A stretch of 64,000 nt of DNA from CBDCCV01 sp965215025 (GCA_965215025.1 CBDCCV010000002.1:1736001-1800000), one strand, 5' to 3'. Shown: positions 52,501 through 60,374, counted from the first letter of the stretch. Notes: a model not told the origin generated them from the letters alone. Numbers and translations: made by a program.

Positions 52501-54957
52501 GTGACCTACACCGTCACGTTCATGCCGGACGCCGTGCAGGAGTACACCGGCACGTTCACGGTGATAAGCGACGACCCGGACGGCGACGTCTCGGCCACGC
52601 TCACGGGTGAGGGCATCGCCGCCCCGGCCATCGCCGTGAACCCGGACGAGTTGGAGTTCCAGCTCAACCCCGGTGAGATGGAGACGCAGATCCTCGAGAT
52701 CACCAACACCGGCGGCAACCCGCTCACCTACGCCATCATGGACACGCTCGTAGCCTTCACCCCGGCCGACAGCCTGGGCGAGGACGACGACGCGCCCAAC
52801 GCCATCTTCCAAGACACCATCCTGGAAGAGGACTTCAACGATGGCATCCCTTCGGACTGGACCGTCGTGGACTCGTTGGAGGGCGGCGTCACCTGGACGC
52901 TCAACGACCTGGTGCCCACGCCCGACGACAACTACACGGGCGGCGACGGCACCGCGGCGCACGCCGACAGCGACGACTACCAGTTCGTCGCCTACGACAC
53001 GCGCCTGGTCACGCCGTCGATCACCGCCGAGGCGGATGACTACGAGCTGACGTTCAGGCTCAACTACCAGCACATCTTCAGCGACACCCTCACGGTGGAC
53101 ATCACCACGGACGGCGGCGCAAGCTGGACGAACGTGATGACGTACGCTGAAGACGTCGGCGGCTTCCGCAGCACGCCGGGTGAGATGGTCGAGCTGAGCC
53201 TCGCCCCGTACATCTCGGAAGGCGAAGACTTCCAGGTGCGCTGGCGCTACTACAACCTGAGCGAGAACGCTTGGGACTGGTACGCGCAGGTGGACGACGT
53301 GATGATCTCGCGCGGCCTGGAGTTCCTCACCGTGGAGCCAGCCTCTGGCACGCTCGCCCCGGGCGAGACCGATGAGATCGAGGTCATGGTTGACGCCACG
53401 GACCTGCCCGAAGGCCTCTACGAGGTCAACCTCAACATCACCACCAACGACCCGCTCAACGAAGAACTCACCGTGCCGGTGGACGTCTTCGTAGGCGAGG
53501 GCCTGGGCGGCGGCGTGGTAGTCACGCCGGAGCCGGGACCGGACTCGACGCGCACAGTATCCGCCGGCGAGACGTTCCTGGTGCCCATCACGGTCTCGAG
53601 CCTCGACGGCCTCGACGTGGAGAGCTACGAGTTCACGCTCACCTTCGCCGAGATGCTCCTCGAGCCGATTGGAGTCGAGACCGAAGGGACGCTCTCCGAG
53701 GACGTCGTCCTGGCCGTCAACACCGAGGTGCCGGGCCAGATCAGCGTTGCCGCCGCCGACACGACCAACGGCGATGACGACAACCGCCCCGTCATCCTCG
53801 CCATCGAAGGCGAGGGCACGCTCCTCTTCGTGCGCCTGCAGGCCACGACCGAGGAGATGGGCACCACCGAGCTGGCCTTCACGAACTTCCAGTTCAACGA
53901 AGGTGAGCCGGAGGTCATGACGCAGACGACGAGCATCGAGGTTGGCGGCCTGCAAGAGGGCGACGTCTCCGGCGACGGGACCGTCTCGGCCTTCGACGCG
54001 AACCTGATCCTCGAGTACGTCGTCGGCCTCACGGACCTGGACGAGAACGCGCTCGAAGCGGCCGACGTCTCCGACAACGGGACCGTCTCGGCCTTCGACG
54101 CCGCGCTCGTCTTCGACTTCGTCCTGGGACGCATCGACTGCTTCCCGAGCGAGGACGACTGCGACGACGGCGACGACGATGGCGACCGTCCGGCGCTGGC
54201 GCTGCGGATGAGCGCTTCGCAAGAGGCGGCCGGGACGCTGGCCTGGGGCGAGGCGCAACAGACGAGCGCCGAAGCTGGTAGCGAGAGCAGCCTGCTCACG
54301 AGCGAGGCGCGCGGCGCGGCCGTGGAGGTCCCGCTCAGCCTCGCGGGCACGAGCGGGCAAGCGGTGCGCTCGGTGCAGCTCACGGCGCCCTTGGACCTCG
54401 CGCAGGTCGCCTTCGAGGGCATCGAGGCCGAGGGGCTGCCTGAGGGCTGGGAGATGGCTTACCACGTCAAGGACGGCGTCTTGAACGTCGCCATGGCTGG
54501 CCCGACGCCGCTCCAGGGCGGACGCCTGGCCACGCTGAAGCTGCGCTGGCTCGAAGAGAGCGGCGCGCAGCGCGGCAACGCCTTCGCCGAGCAGCAGCTC
54601 TCGCTCGGCGGCGAGTCGGTGCTGAACGAGGCGCCGGCGGAGCAGCTCGCCAGCGCGGACGTGAGCGCGATCCCGGCCGAGTTCGCCGTCTCGGGCAACT
54701 ACCCGAACCCGTTCGGGAGGCGGACCGAGATCGCGCTGAACCTGCCGAAGAAGGCGACCGTCTCGCTGGTGGTGTACGACGTCCTGGGCCGGCAGGTGAT
54801 GCGCGTCGAAGGGCGCGAAATGGCCGCCGGCACGGGCCGCACGCTGCGCGTGAACGGAGCGCAGCTGCCCTCGGGGACGTACCTCTACCGCATCACGGCC
54901 GAGATGGAGGGCGAGAAGCCGCAGGTGGCCACCGGGCGCATGGTGCTCGTCAAGTAA
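46513..54957 (+). CDS. Giant secreted protein with ASH, FN3, propeller-like repeats, cohesin, dockerin and T9SS sorting domain
   Basis: 2814 residues. Signal peptide (about 1-25); an N-terminal beta-propeller-like part (about 60-520); FN3 (about 525-650); and three copies of a DUF4394-like module (about 746-962, 1242-1456 and 1645-1862) separated by ASH/HYDIN-like Ig domains. A jelly-roll domain (FNDGIPSDWTVV..., about 2105-2275) follows, then a cohesin-like domain (about 2349-2476) and a dockerin with two Ca-binding repeats, DVSGDGTVSAFDANLILEYV and DVSDNGTVSAFDAALVFDFV (about 2480-2545). The T9SS type A domain is at about 2725-2814 (NYPNPFG, VVYDVLGRQ, SGTYLYR). Very acidic, with few basic residues. 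Probable large surface adhesin or scaffold; no enzymatic motif. Confidence 0.9.
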   Translation: MKSRLATAVALLITFLLLVPTAQAQDAGAVQVRTPVQFDVSPELRDIDVSALPPINRDEYVVPNRQLPVRFIQNRALGLDPALQAVMGQSNFSAPLQNFDALDNDDNSEFGSFAVDPPDPNIEVGEEFIVEMVNLITVVYDKQGTVVDGPFPNNAIWNGFGGACEAENRGDPIVLYDQDADRWLLSQFARVGAPDALECVAVSQTSDPAGAYYRYAFLTPGNDYPKLGVGTEAYYLTYRDFSAGFQGMVASALDRDAMIAGDSTAAMISFGPFGNLGSLLPADADGELPSADTPHPFAALQQDATPIYEFDPDFDNPDNSTFEEVADLDVDPFDSELCGAFRGACIPQPDGPDLESLSGNLMHRLQLRTMGGYNAMVVSHTVDADGNGRAGVRWYEYRDDGSGWSVYQQGTYAPDDGENRFMPSIAMNADGAIALGYSLSSETTQPAIRYTGRPDGAPLGQMTLEEQSIFESSVSKTGSARWGDYSAMVVDAADGSTFWYNNEYGKEGLSAFANWGTRIASFAFDTDDEIPPGEITDLTADPIGQGVELTWTAPADDAGEPESGPVNSYDIRASTEGPIEDSLDFENAIPLENPPVPAEPGTEQTYTAQNLEFETQYWFAVLAVDDNGNRTLSNSPSATTGPAPEIAVSPDEFDVTLEPFETETEQLTITNNGGSTLEVDLFVDYAPEDDAMPEFEFFYTEDFPRSELAPSTGAAPGFSPGTALQSGPGITPLDPVGSSAYGINAASDNFSSFDLGEPEDINVIAPAPTEGGFPGAGTIGPDPTFSYAINGQLLFKIDNNTGEFTEIGEIEGEVFNDFSGMTYDPSDSTYYAVDTDIETSRLYTIVIGDTAATATLLGEVTNAPSAIALAIAGDGNLYTYTITTDELVQVDKVTGEGTVIGSIGFDANFGQGMSYDAETDELYMAAFNATTFQAELRVVDTSTGATTLIGPIGDGDNLVQFGWIGTAVPEASGYIALGETMLSIEPGSSEDVEVTFDASGLDAGTYNADIVVQSNDPDSSEVRVPATLTVEGGEAVLAVNPDELDFGTLIAGATETQSFAIINEGNLDLTVTDISVDGDDAFELADPVEEDSLVIPAFDSVSVAVTFAPEEEGTYTGTVTVETAEAGTATVELEGEALPAPGIEVEPDSLFATLMTMEDTTKQLFITNTGESTLEVDIRVIYENGNMPEFTFEYTEDFERGTEAPSIGQAPMGRASSPAPGASVVQLDPVGVNGYGAEAANSDFVTFDLGEPEDLEVLNDLPSDDFPGAGTIGPDPATAYGFHGSTLYSFSTDTGEATEIGSVSTPNDPSGLTYDAGSDTYYMVTTDISTSVLYTLDVESVEATEVGEVTNVPGAIALSIAGDGNLYTYGIVNDEFVQVNKNTGEGTVIGSIGFDANFGQGMGYDEVSEELYMAAFNSTTFQPELRVVDISSGATTLVGVIGDGSEIKQLGWLGTGVPIEDGFLTIEPRSASIEPDSTLEVDVTFSADSLETGLYTATILIDTNIPDNPTVEVPATLEVLPADYPFELEPDEIELTIDLTEGDSTATREVTITNTTDSEQSFEVLVRGVSGDAPVFQNFRSEGDRLEFARKMESLSRLAASGPTAETSMGVAPERARVPAFYTDLLLQAEMGTMAYSTSVFGDFTDQFVQFDLTEPSDLMPFGDSPTSFAGDFAPGSEEVFYLIEFETNILYSVDKETGETTEVGTAEPNGGESWSELAGDPTSGTLYGSAGNASGSTLYTIDEGTGEVDEVAPITTDGGDAVPFVIGIAIDGDGQMYGYEIANDTWLEIDKESGEAEVIGPIGFNANFAQGLDYDLESGTMYMAACRLLFFSCTGELRTVDLETGNTTLIGPLGENGDELGYLALPSGGFMFVNPELLAGTLAPGGSVTFDVNFDASGLNEGEYEAEIVVVADVFGEPEETIPVTLEVIADPDAELEPMALDFGEVFVNADSSRQITLMNTGQDDLEVEDIQVTPDVFFIADSVDTDFTLEPGESVTYTVTFMPDAVQEYTGTFTVISDDPDGDVSATLTGEGIAAPAIAVNPDELEFQLNPGEMETQILEITNTGGNPLTYAIMDTLVAFTPADSLGEDDDAPNAIFQDTILEEDFNDGIPSDWTVVDSLEGGVTWTLNDLVPTPDDNYTGGDGTAAHADSDDYQFVAYDTRLVTPSITAEADDYELTFRLNYQHIFSDTLTVDITTDGGASWTNVMTYAEDVGGFRSTPGEMVELSLAPYISEGEDFQVRWRYYNLSENAWDWYAQVDDVMISRGLEFLTVEPASGTLAPGETDEIEVMVDATDLPEGLYEVNLNITTNDPLNEELTVPVDVFVGEGLGGGVVVTPEPGPDSTRTVSAGETFLVPITVSSLDGLDVESYEFTLTFAEMLLEPIGVETEGTLSEDVVLAVNTEVPGQISVAAADTTNGDDDNRPVILAIEGEGTLLFVRLQATTEEMGTTELAFTNFQFNEGEPEVMTQTTSIEVGGLQEGDVSGDGTVSAFDANLILEYVVGLTDLDENALEAADVSDNGTVSAFDAALVFDFVLGRIDCFPSEDDCDDGDDDGDRPALALRMSASQEAAGTLAWGEAQQTSAEAGSESSLLTSEARGAAVEVPLSLAGTSGQAVRSVQLTAPLDLAQVAFEGIEAEGLPEGWEMAYHVKDGVLNVAMAGPTPLQGGRLATLKLRWLEESGAQRGNAFAEQQLSLGGESVLNEAPAEQLASADVSAIPAEFAVSGNYPNPFGRRTEIALNLPKKATVSLVVYDVLGRQVMRVEGREMAAGTGRTLRVNGAQLPSGTYLYRITAEMEGEKPQVATGRMVLVK
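49210..50718 (+). repeat. Direct repeat of 42 identical bases inside the giant gene
   Basis: The 42-base string starting ATCGGCTCGATTGGC occurs at 49210-49251 and again at 50677-50718. The spacing is 1467 bases (489 codons). The surrounding modules are about as similar at protein level, so the repeat marks a recent module duplication or gene conversion. The third module shows only partial identity. Confidence 0.9.
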
Positions 54958-55023
54958 GCGCGCACCAGCCCCACGGGACACTTCGTCCCACCGGGCCTCG
55001 CACAGGCCCGGCCTCACACAAGC

Positions 55024-55060
55024 GGAGGGTTCGGAGGCGTTGCCTTCGGACCCTCCTTTT
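55024..55060 (+). terminator. Strong rho-independent terminator of the giant cargo gene
   Basis: GGAGGGTTCGGAGGC (55024-55038) pairs with GCCTTCGGACCCTCC (55042-55056), with G-T pairs only, over a three-base loop, and is followed by TTTT. It ends the transcript about 70 bases after the stop at 54957. Confidence 0.9.
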
Positions 55061-55118
55061 CGTTGGGGGCCTGCCCTCTGCACGGTACCAAATCCGAACG
55101 CCTGCTTGCGTCTTGGCC

Positions 55119-55236
55119 TGTCATCCCGACCGAGCGCAGCGAAGCGGAGGGATCCGGGATGCTCGAAACCCCCTGCTAGAGGGAGATCTCTCTACGCGCT
55201 TCGTTCCCCGCAGAGCGGGACAGGCTCTCGAAATGA
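55119..55236. repeat. GTCATCCCGA-family inverted repeat
   Basis: The element starts GTCATCCCGACCGAGCGCAG and ends CAGGCTCTCGAAATGAC; AGCGGAGGGATCC and AGATCTCTCTACGCG mark the inner ends of its arms. It is another copy of the family seen at 13.2, 43.7 and 44.7 kb. The preceding AACGCCTGC also occurs beside the 43.9-kb copy. Confidence 0.65.
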
Positions 55237-55447
55237 CAACCCTATGACCGGACTTGGCATGAGGGCCGCTCTTTGCAGAACCGTTTCGTAGCTCAGCGCA
55301 GCTTGCGCCAAACCGAGTTGATTTCGTGCGGGTGCGTGCCGTAGCTATGAGCAGCTTCTTGGCGTCCCCGCCCTTTTTCTTCGCACGCGGCGCGCCCACG
55401 CCCGCCGCTTCTCCCCCACCGTTTTTCCAAAAGAAGGTGCCCTCCCG

Positions 55448-57019
55448 ATGAAGCCTCTTGACCGCCTCCTTGCCTTTCTCTCCCTCAGCCTCCTGCTCAT
55501 CCTCGCCCTGCCGGCAGGCGTGCTGGCGCAGGACGCCACCCCCGTCTCCCTCCCCAACCTCGAAGGCCTCCAGCCCGGCGACACCCTGGAGGTACCCATC
55601 ACCATAGACGAAGACCTGCCCGAGTCGCCCGCCGTTCAGGCGTTTGACGGCGCCATCACGTACGATCCCGAGATCATCAAATTCACCGGCAACGTGATTA
55701 CCGAGGGCACGCTCTCGGAGGTTTTCTCCAACGCACAGGGGAACGTGCGCGCGCCCGGCGATTTCCGCTTCGGCGCGTTTGGCGGCGGCTCGCTCTCGGG
55801 CACCTCCGGCACGCTCATCCGTGCCGAGGTCGTCGTCCAGCGCGGCGGCACCACGCCGCTCACGTTCGACAGCTTCCAGTTCAACGAAGGCGACCCGCCC
55901 TCCACCACCGAGGACGGCTCCATCGAGGCCGTCAACCTGCTCATCAACGAGATCGACTACGACCAGCCCAGCACGGACATGGCCGAGTTCATCGAGTTGT
56001 ACAACGTCGGCAGCAGCCCGGCGAACCTCGGCACGTACACGCTCGAACTCGTCAACGGCGCCAGCGGCGGGGCCGACATCTACACCCTGGTCTTTCCCAA
56101 TGAGGTCACGCTTCAACCCGGCGAGTACTATGTTATCTGCGCCAATGAAGACGCCGTTCCTACCTGTGACCTCGACGCGACCGGCGACGGAGGCGAGAGC
56201 AACTTCATCCAGAACGGCAGTCCGGATGCTGTGGGCCTGCGCAACGGCAACAGCGTGCTCGTGGACGTGGTGAGCTATGAGGGCGACGTGCCCGGCTACA
56301 CCGAAGGCAGCGGCGTCACCCCCGGCGACAACGGCGACACGCCCGACCTGAGCATCGCCCGCCTCCCCGACGGCCAGGACACGAACAACAACAGCGTGGA
56401 CTTCCAGCAGGGCGTCGCCACGCCGGGCAACTCCAACACCGTCATCCCCGTCGAGCTGGCCGCCTTTGAAGCGCGGGCCGACGGCGAGGGCGTGCTTCTC
56501 CTCTGGCAGACGGCCTCGGAGACGAACAACGCCGGCTTCCAGGTCCAGCTCCAACGCCCGAGCGCAGACGCCTTTACGGACGTGGAGGACGGCTTCATCG
56601 CCTCCAACGTCGCCGGCGGCACCACGACCGAGGCGCAGCAGTACCGCTTCCGCGTGGAAAACCTCTTGCCCGGCACCTACCGCTTCCGCCTGAAACAGAC
56701 CGACTTCGACGGCGCGTTCGAGTACAGCCCCGTCGTCGAGGCCGAGGTGGCGCCGCGGCTGAGCCTGCGCGCCTACCCCAACCCCTTCCGCACCGAGGCG
56801 CAGCTTGAGCTTACCGTCCCCACCGCGCAAAGCCGCGTCACCGTCGAGGTGTACAACATCCTGGGGCAGCGCGTGGCGCTCCTGCACGACGGTCCCGTGG
56901 CCGCCTCCGAGGCGCTGCGCCCGCGCCTAAGCGCCGCCGGCCTCTCCAGCGGCCTTTACCTCATCCGCGTCCAAGGCGAGACCTTTGCCGAGGTGCGCCG
57001 CCTCACGCTCGTCCGATAA
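55448..57019 (+). CDS. T9SS cargo protein with cohesin-like and lamin-tail domains
   Basis: 523 residues. Signal peptide (about 1-27, ending Val-Leu-Ala-Gln); cohesin-like domain (about 30-155) with GDTLEVPITI ... ITYDPEIIKFTGNV ... FQFNEGDPPS; lamin-tail domain (about 158-330) with LLINEIDYDQPSTDMAEFIELYN; then a beta region and a T9SS type A domain (AYPNPFRT, VEVYNILGQRV, SGLYLIRV). The cohesin resembles the one in the preceding giant protein, which also carries a dockerin, so the two could bind each other at the cell surface. This is inference. It is the only other member of this two-gene cargo unit. Confidence 0.9.
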   Translation: MKPLDRLLAFLSLSLLLILALPAGVLAQDATPVSLPNLEGLQPGDTLEVPITIDEDLPESPAVQAFDGAITYDPEIIKFTGNVITEGTLSEVFSNAQGNVRAPGDFRFGAFGGGSLSGTSGTLIRAEVVVQRGGTTPLTFDSFQFNEGDPPSTTEDGSIEAVNLLINEIDYDQPSTDMAEFIELYNVGSSPANLGTYTLELVNGASGGADIYTLVFPNEVTLQPGEYYVICANEDAVPTCDLDATGDGGESNFIQNGSPDAVGLRNGNSVLVDVVSYEGDVPGYTEGSGVTPGDNGDTPDLSIARLPDGQDTNNNSVDFQQGVATPGNSNTVIPVELAAFEARADGEGVLLLWQTASETNNAGFQVQLQRPSADAFTDVEDGFIASNVAGGTTTEAQQYRFRVENLLPGTYRFRLKQTDFDGAFEYSPVVEAEVAPRLSLRAYPNPFRTEAQLELTVPTAQSRVTVEVYNILGQRVALLHDGPVAASEALRPRLSAAGLSSGLYLIRVQGETFAEVRRLTLVR

Positions 57020-57065
57020 GCCGGCGCGCGCCTTACAGCCTGGGGCAGCGGGGACACATTCTGAG

Positions 57066-57102
57066 AGGGGCCAGTCACCTGCAAGGCCGGCCCTTTTGCT
57101 TT
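57066..57102 (+). terminator. Rho-independent terminator of the lamin-tail cargo gene
   Basis: AGGGGCC (57066-57072) pairs with GGCCCTT (57089-57095) over a loop of about 16 bases, followed by TTGCTTT. It lies 47 bases past the stop. Confidence 0.65.
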
Positions 57103-57224
57103 AGAAGCGCGCCTGCTTTACCCTTCCCTGAAGCAGCCCGCCGCGCTTTCATCCTCAGCTGCCGCTTCCCACGCCCCCGCCTACGCCCCATACCGACGCG
57201 CCGCCGGCCCTCCTCACGCCTACG

Positions 57225-58370
57225 GTGGCGGAGATCAGCCTGCCGCACCTGCGCCACAACGCGCGCGTGCTCCAGCGCCGCGCCAGCGGGGCCGATGTGC
57301 TCGCCGTCGTCAAGGCCAATGCGTTTGGGCACGGCGCCGTGGCGGTGGCGCGCGCGCTCCGGGCAGAAGGCGTGCGGCACTTCGGCGTCGCGCGCGTGCC
57401 GGAAGGGATAGCGCTGCGCGCGGCGGGGCTGGACGGACGCATCCTGTGCTTCGAGGCGCCACTGCCGGAGCATCTGCCCGCTTACATCGCTCATCGCATC
57501 GACGCCACGGTGCCCTCGGCGGCGGGGGCGGCCGTCGCGGCGGCGCGCACGCACGGTCCGCTGCGGGTGCATCTGAAGATCGAGACGGGGATGGGCCGCC
57601 TCGGCGTCACGCCCGAAGAGGCGCCAGCCGTAGCCAAGCGCCTCGCCGAGGCGCCGGGCGTGACGCTCGCCGGCGTGTGGACGCACCTGGCCACAGCAGG
57701 CGAGGCGGCCAGCGAGGCCGGACGCGCGTTCGTCCGCGAGCAGATGGCGCGTTTCGGCGAGGCGCTCGGCCGCATCCGTGACACGCTCGGCGGCGCGCTG
57801 ACGCCGGGCTGCCGTGTGCACGCGGCCAACTCCTCCGCGCTGATCGCCTTCCCAGAGGAGAGCGTGCGCGCCTTTCAGCCTACTTTTGCGCGTGCCGGCA
57901 TCGCCCTCTACGGCCTGGCCGACACCGAGGCGCTGGCCGAGGACGCCGGCCTGCGCCCGGCCATGCGCCTGGTCTCGCGCGTGACGCACATCAAAACCGT
58001 GGAGGCCGGCACGAGCATCTCCTATGGGCGGACGTGGCGCGCGCCGCGCCGCACGCGCATCGCCACCGTGGGCGCCGGCTACGGCGACGGCTACCACCGC
58101 ATCCTCTCCAACCGCGCCGAGGTAGGCATCGGCGGGGCGCGGTTTCCGGTGGTGGGCGCCGTGTGCATGGACCTCTTGATGGCAGACCTCGGCCCGCCGG
58201 GGAGCGCCCCCGGCCGCCGCGTGGAAGTGGGCGACGAGGTGGTGCTCTTCGGCGCGGGCGGCCCCTCGGCGTTCGAGGTGGCGCGCTGGGCCGAGACCAT
58301 CGCCTACGAGGTCTGCTGCGCGGTGGCCGCCCGCGTGCCGCGCCGCTACGCCGAGGCCGAGACGCCATAG
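57225..58370 (+). CDS. alr: Alanine racemase
   Basis: 381 residues from GTG 57225; the frame is open upstream but no ATG is found, so the true start may be a few codons further up. The PLP-binding Lys is in AVVKANAFGHG (Lys30). Other motifs are GVWTHLATAGE, HAANSSAL, GIALYG and the second catalytic Tyr in AGYGDGYHR near residue 286. It makes D-alanine for cell-wall peptides, feeding ddl and murF at 32-34 kb. Single gene. Confidence 0.94.
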   Translation: MAEISLPHLRHNARVLQRRASGADVLAVVKANAFGHGAVAVARALRAEGVRHFGVARVPEGIALRAAGLDGRILCFEAPLPEHLPAYIAHRIDATVPSAAGAAVAAARTHGPLRVHLKIETGMGRLGVTPEEAPAVAKRLAEAPGVTLAGVWTHLATAGEAASEAGRAFVREQMARFGEALGRIRDTLGGALTPGCRVHAANSSALIAFPEESVRAFQPTFARAGIALYGLADTEALAEDAGLRPAMRLVSRVTHIKTVEAGTSISYGRTWRAPRRTRIATVGAGYGDGYHRILSNRAEVGIGGARFPVVGAVCMDLLMADLGPPGSAPGRRVEVGDEVVLFGAGGPSAFEVARWAETIAYEVCCAVAARVPRRYAEAETP

Positions 58371-58478
58371 AGACGGCTCAGTAAAACGGGAATCCAGGAC
58401 GACTCACCACTCCGCCTTTTCGGAATGCCTTGAGGCGTCGGGCTACTCATTCTCAGCGAAGGCGCTTCCTCTCCTGTC

Positions 58479-58520
58479 GTAGAGACGCATCGCAGAGACG
58501 CATCGCCGATGTGTCTCTAC
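58479..58520. repeat. GTAGAGACGCATCG palindromic element
   Basis: GTAGAGACGCATCG (58479-58492) and CGATGTGTCTCTAC (58507-58520) are inverted arms with one mismatch. A third copy of AGAGACGCATCG lies between them. Similar GTAGAGACGCAT palindromes are common dispersed repeats in some bacteria. It lies between alr and the K+ channel gene. Confidence 0.7.
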
Positions 58521-58664
58521 CAACGGCTGGGATCGTCTCGGCGCGGCGGCTTCCCCGGGCTGCGCTGATCGGCGCTTGCCAGAAACCGTTTCGTTACGAG
58601 GCGGGTGAGAGAGAGGACGCCGCGTAAGCCTACGCCCCCCATCGCCGAGCGCACGAGACCCCTC

Positions 58665-60374
58665 ATGAAGCTCATCAGCACGCAGCTGGCTTTCTTTTTC
58701 GAAAACCGGCAGATGCGCAGCAACACGCGGGCGCTCCTGCGCTACGTCGCCTTCGTGGCGGCGGTGGTGGCCGTCTTTACCGTTGTGTTCCACTTCATCA
58801 TGGTAGAGGTGGAGGGGCAGGACCACTCGTGGATCACGGGGTTCTACTGGACGCTCACGGTGATGAGCACGCTCGGCTTCGGCGACATCACGTTCGAGTC
58901 CGACATCGGCCGGCTCTTTAGCGTGCTCGTCTTGGTGACGGGGATCGTGCTGCTTTTGATCGTGCTGCCCTTCGCGTTCATTCGGTTCTTTTACGCGCCC
59001 TGGCTCGAGGCGCAGATCCGCGCACGCGCGCCGCGCAAGGTGCCGCCCGGCATCGAGGGGCACGTGGTGATCTGCGCCTACGACGACATCGCCCCCGGCC
59101 TGATCCGCCGCCTGGAGCAGGAGGAGATCCCCTATTTCGTCATCGAGCCGAACCCGGAGACGGCCGCCGACCGCCACGTGGAGGGCGTCTCCGTCATCGC
59201 CGGGGAGGTGGACGACACGGCGACGTACGAGGCGTTGCGCGTGGAGCACGCACGCATGGTTCTGGCTAACCGCGAGGACACCGTCAACACGAACATCACC
59301 TTGAGCGTGCGCGAGCTGACGGCCGAGACGCCCGTCGTGGCCATCGCCTCGTGGGAGGCCTCGGTGGACGTCTTGAAGCTGAGCGGGGCCACGCGCGTCC
59401 TGCCGCTGCGCCGGTGGCTGGGCGAGCACCTGGCCAACCGCGTAAACGCCTCGCACGCGGAGTCGCACGTCATCGGCGCGTATGAGGACCTCCTCATCGC
59501 CGAGCTGCCCGTGCACAACACGCCCTTGGAGGGGCGCACCATCGCCGAGACCACGCTGCGCCGGGCCACGGGCGTGAGCATCATCGGCGTGTGGGAGCGC
59601 GGGCGCTTCCACCTGGCGCGGCCGGAGCGCCGCCTCACCACGGCCTCGGTGCCCGTGATCGTGGGGACGAAGGCGCAGCTCGAAGCGCTTAATGAGCTGC
59701 TCCTCATCTACGACGTGAGCGAGAAGCCGGTCCTGGTCATCGGCGGGGGCGTGGTGGGGCGCGCGGCGGCACGGGCGCTGCGCCGCCGCGACGTACCCGT
59801 GCACATCGTCGAGCTGCGGCCGGAGATCTGCAAAAAGGCCGAGGTCGCCTGCAACGCCGTCTTCCAGGGCGACGCGGCCGACTACGACCTGCTCACGCGC
59901 GCGGGCGTCCTGGAGGCGCCTTCGGTCCTGCTCACCACCAACGACGACGCCATGAACATCTACCTGGCCTCGTACTGCCGCCGCCTCGCGGGCGCCGAGC
60001 TGCGCATCGTAAGCCGCATCACGCACGAGCGCAACCTCGAGGCCATCCACCGCGCCGGCGCCGACATCGCGCTCAGCTACGCCTCCTTGGGCGTGGAGGC
60101 CGCCTTCTCGGTCGTCGTCGGGCGCAAGCTGTCGGTCTTGGGCGAGGGCGTGAACCTCTTCTCGGTAGCGCTCCCGGCTGCGCTTGCCGGCCGGCGCCTC
60201 GGCGAGAGCGGCATCGGGGCCGAGACGGGCCTCAACGTCATCGCCGTGCAGCAAAACGGCGAGGTCATCACGAACCCCCCCGCCGCCACGACGCTGCCCG
60301 AGGGCGGCGAACTCGTCATGCTGGGCAGCCCCGAGCAGCGCGAGCACTTTGCCGCGCGCTACGGCAGCGGCTGA
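58665..60374 (+). CDS. Potassium channel with TrkA-type regulatory domains
   Basis: 569 residues from ATG 58665; a GTG at 58605 is the alternative. Two membrane helices (about 25-45 and 82-106) enclose a pore helix with filter TLGFGD (69-74), the ion-channel-2 layout. Two RCK/TrkA-N domains follow (about 131-245, HVVICAYDD; and about 355-480, VLVIGGGVVGRAAARAL), and a TrkA-C-like end (GIGAETGLNVIAVQQNGEV). The second NAD-binding site has an intact GxGxxG; the first does not. It is expected to gate K+ in response to nucleotides. Single gene. Confidence 0.92.
   Translation: MKLISTQLAFFFENRQMRSNTRALLRYVAFVAAVVAVFTVVFHFIMVEVEGQDHSWITGFYWTLTVMSTLGFGDITFESDIGRLFSVLVLVTGIVLLLIVLPFAFIRFFYAPWLEAQIRARAPRKVPPGIEGHVVICAYDDIAPGLIRRLEQEEIPYFVIEPNPETAADRHVEGVSVIAGEVDDTATYEALRVEHARMVLANREDTVNTNITLSVRELTAETPVVAIASWEASVDVLKLSGATRVLPLRRWLGEHLANRVNASHAESHVIGAYEDLLIAELPVHNTPLEGRTIAETTLRRATGVSIIGVWERGRFHLARPERRLTTASVPVIVGTKAQLEALNELLLIYDVSEKPVLVIGGGVVGRAAARALRRRDVPVHIVELRPEICKKAEVACNAVFQGDAADYDLLTRAGVLEAPSVLLTTNDDAMNIYLASYCRRLAGAELRIVSRITHERNLEAIHRAGADIALSYASLGVEAAFSVVVGRKLSVLGEGVNLFSVALPAALAGRRLGESGIGAETGLNVIAVQQNGEVITNPPAATTLPEGGELVMLGSPEQREHFAARYGSG

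Larger units (their letters stand above)
54958..55447. other. Intergenic region after the giant gene
   Basis: 490 bases without a supported gene. It holds a strong terminator (55024-55060) and one repeat-family element (55119-55236). The last 200 bases are GC-rich and carry no clear promoter motif for the next gene. Confidence 0.55.

Noticed and set aside
50503..55083. A 1526-codon open frame on the minus strand antisense to the giant cargo gene
   Set aside because: It is a by-product of the high-GC codon usage of the forward gene. The protein is repetitive Arg/Val/His/Asp without any domain, and the forward frame has a signal peptide, ordered domains and a sorting signal.
58605..58664. A GTG start 20 codons upstream of the K+ channel ATG
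   Set aside because: The extra residues are Arg/Pro-rich and precede a natural cytoplasmic start at Met-Lys-Leu-Ile-Ser, so the downstream ATG is preferred.
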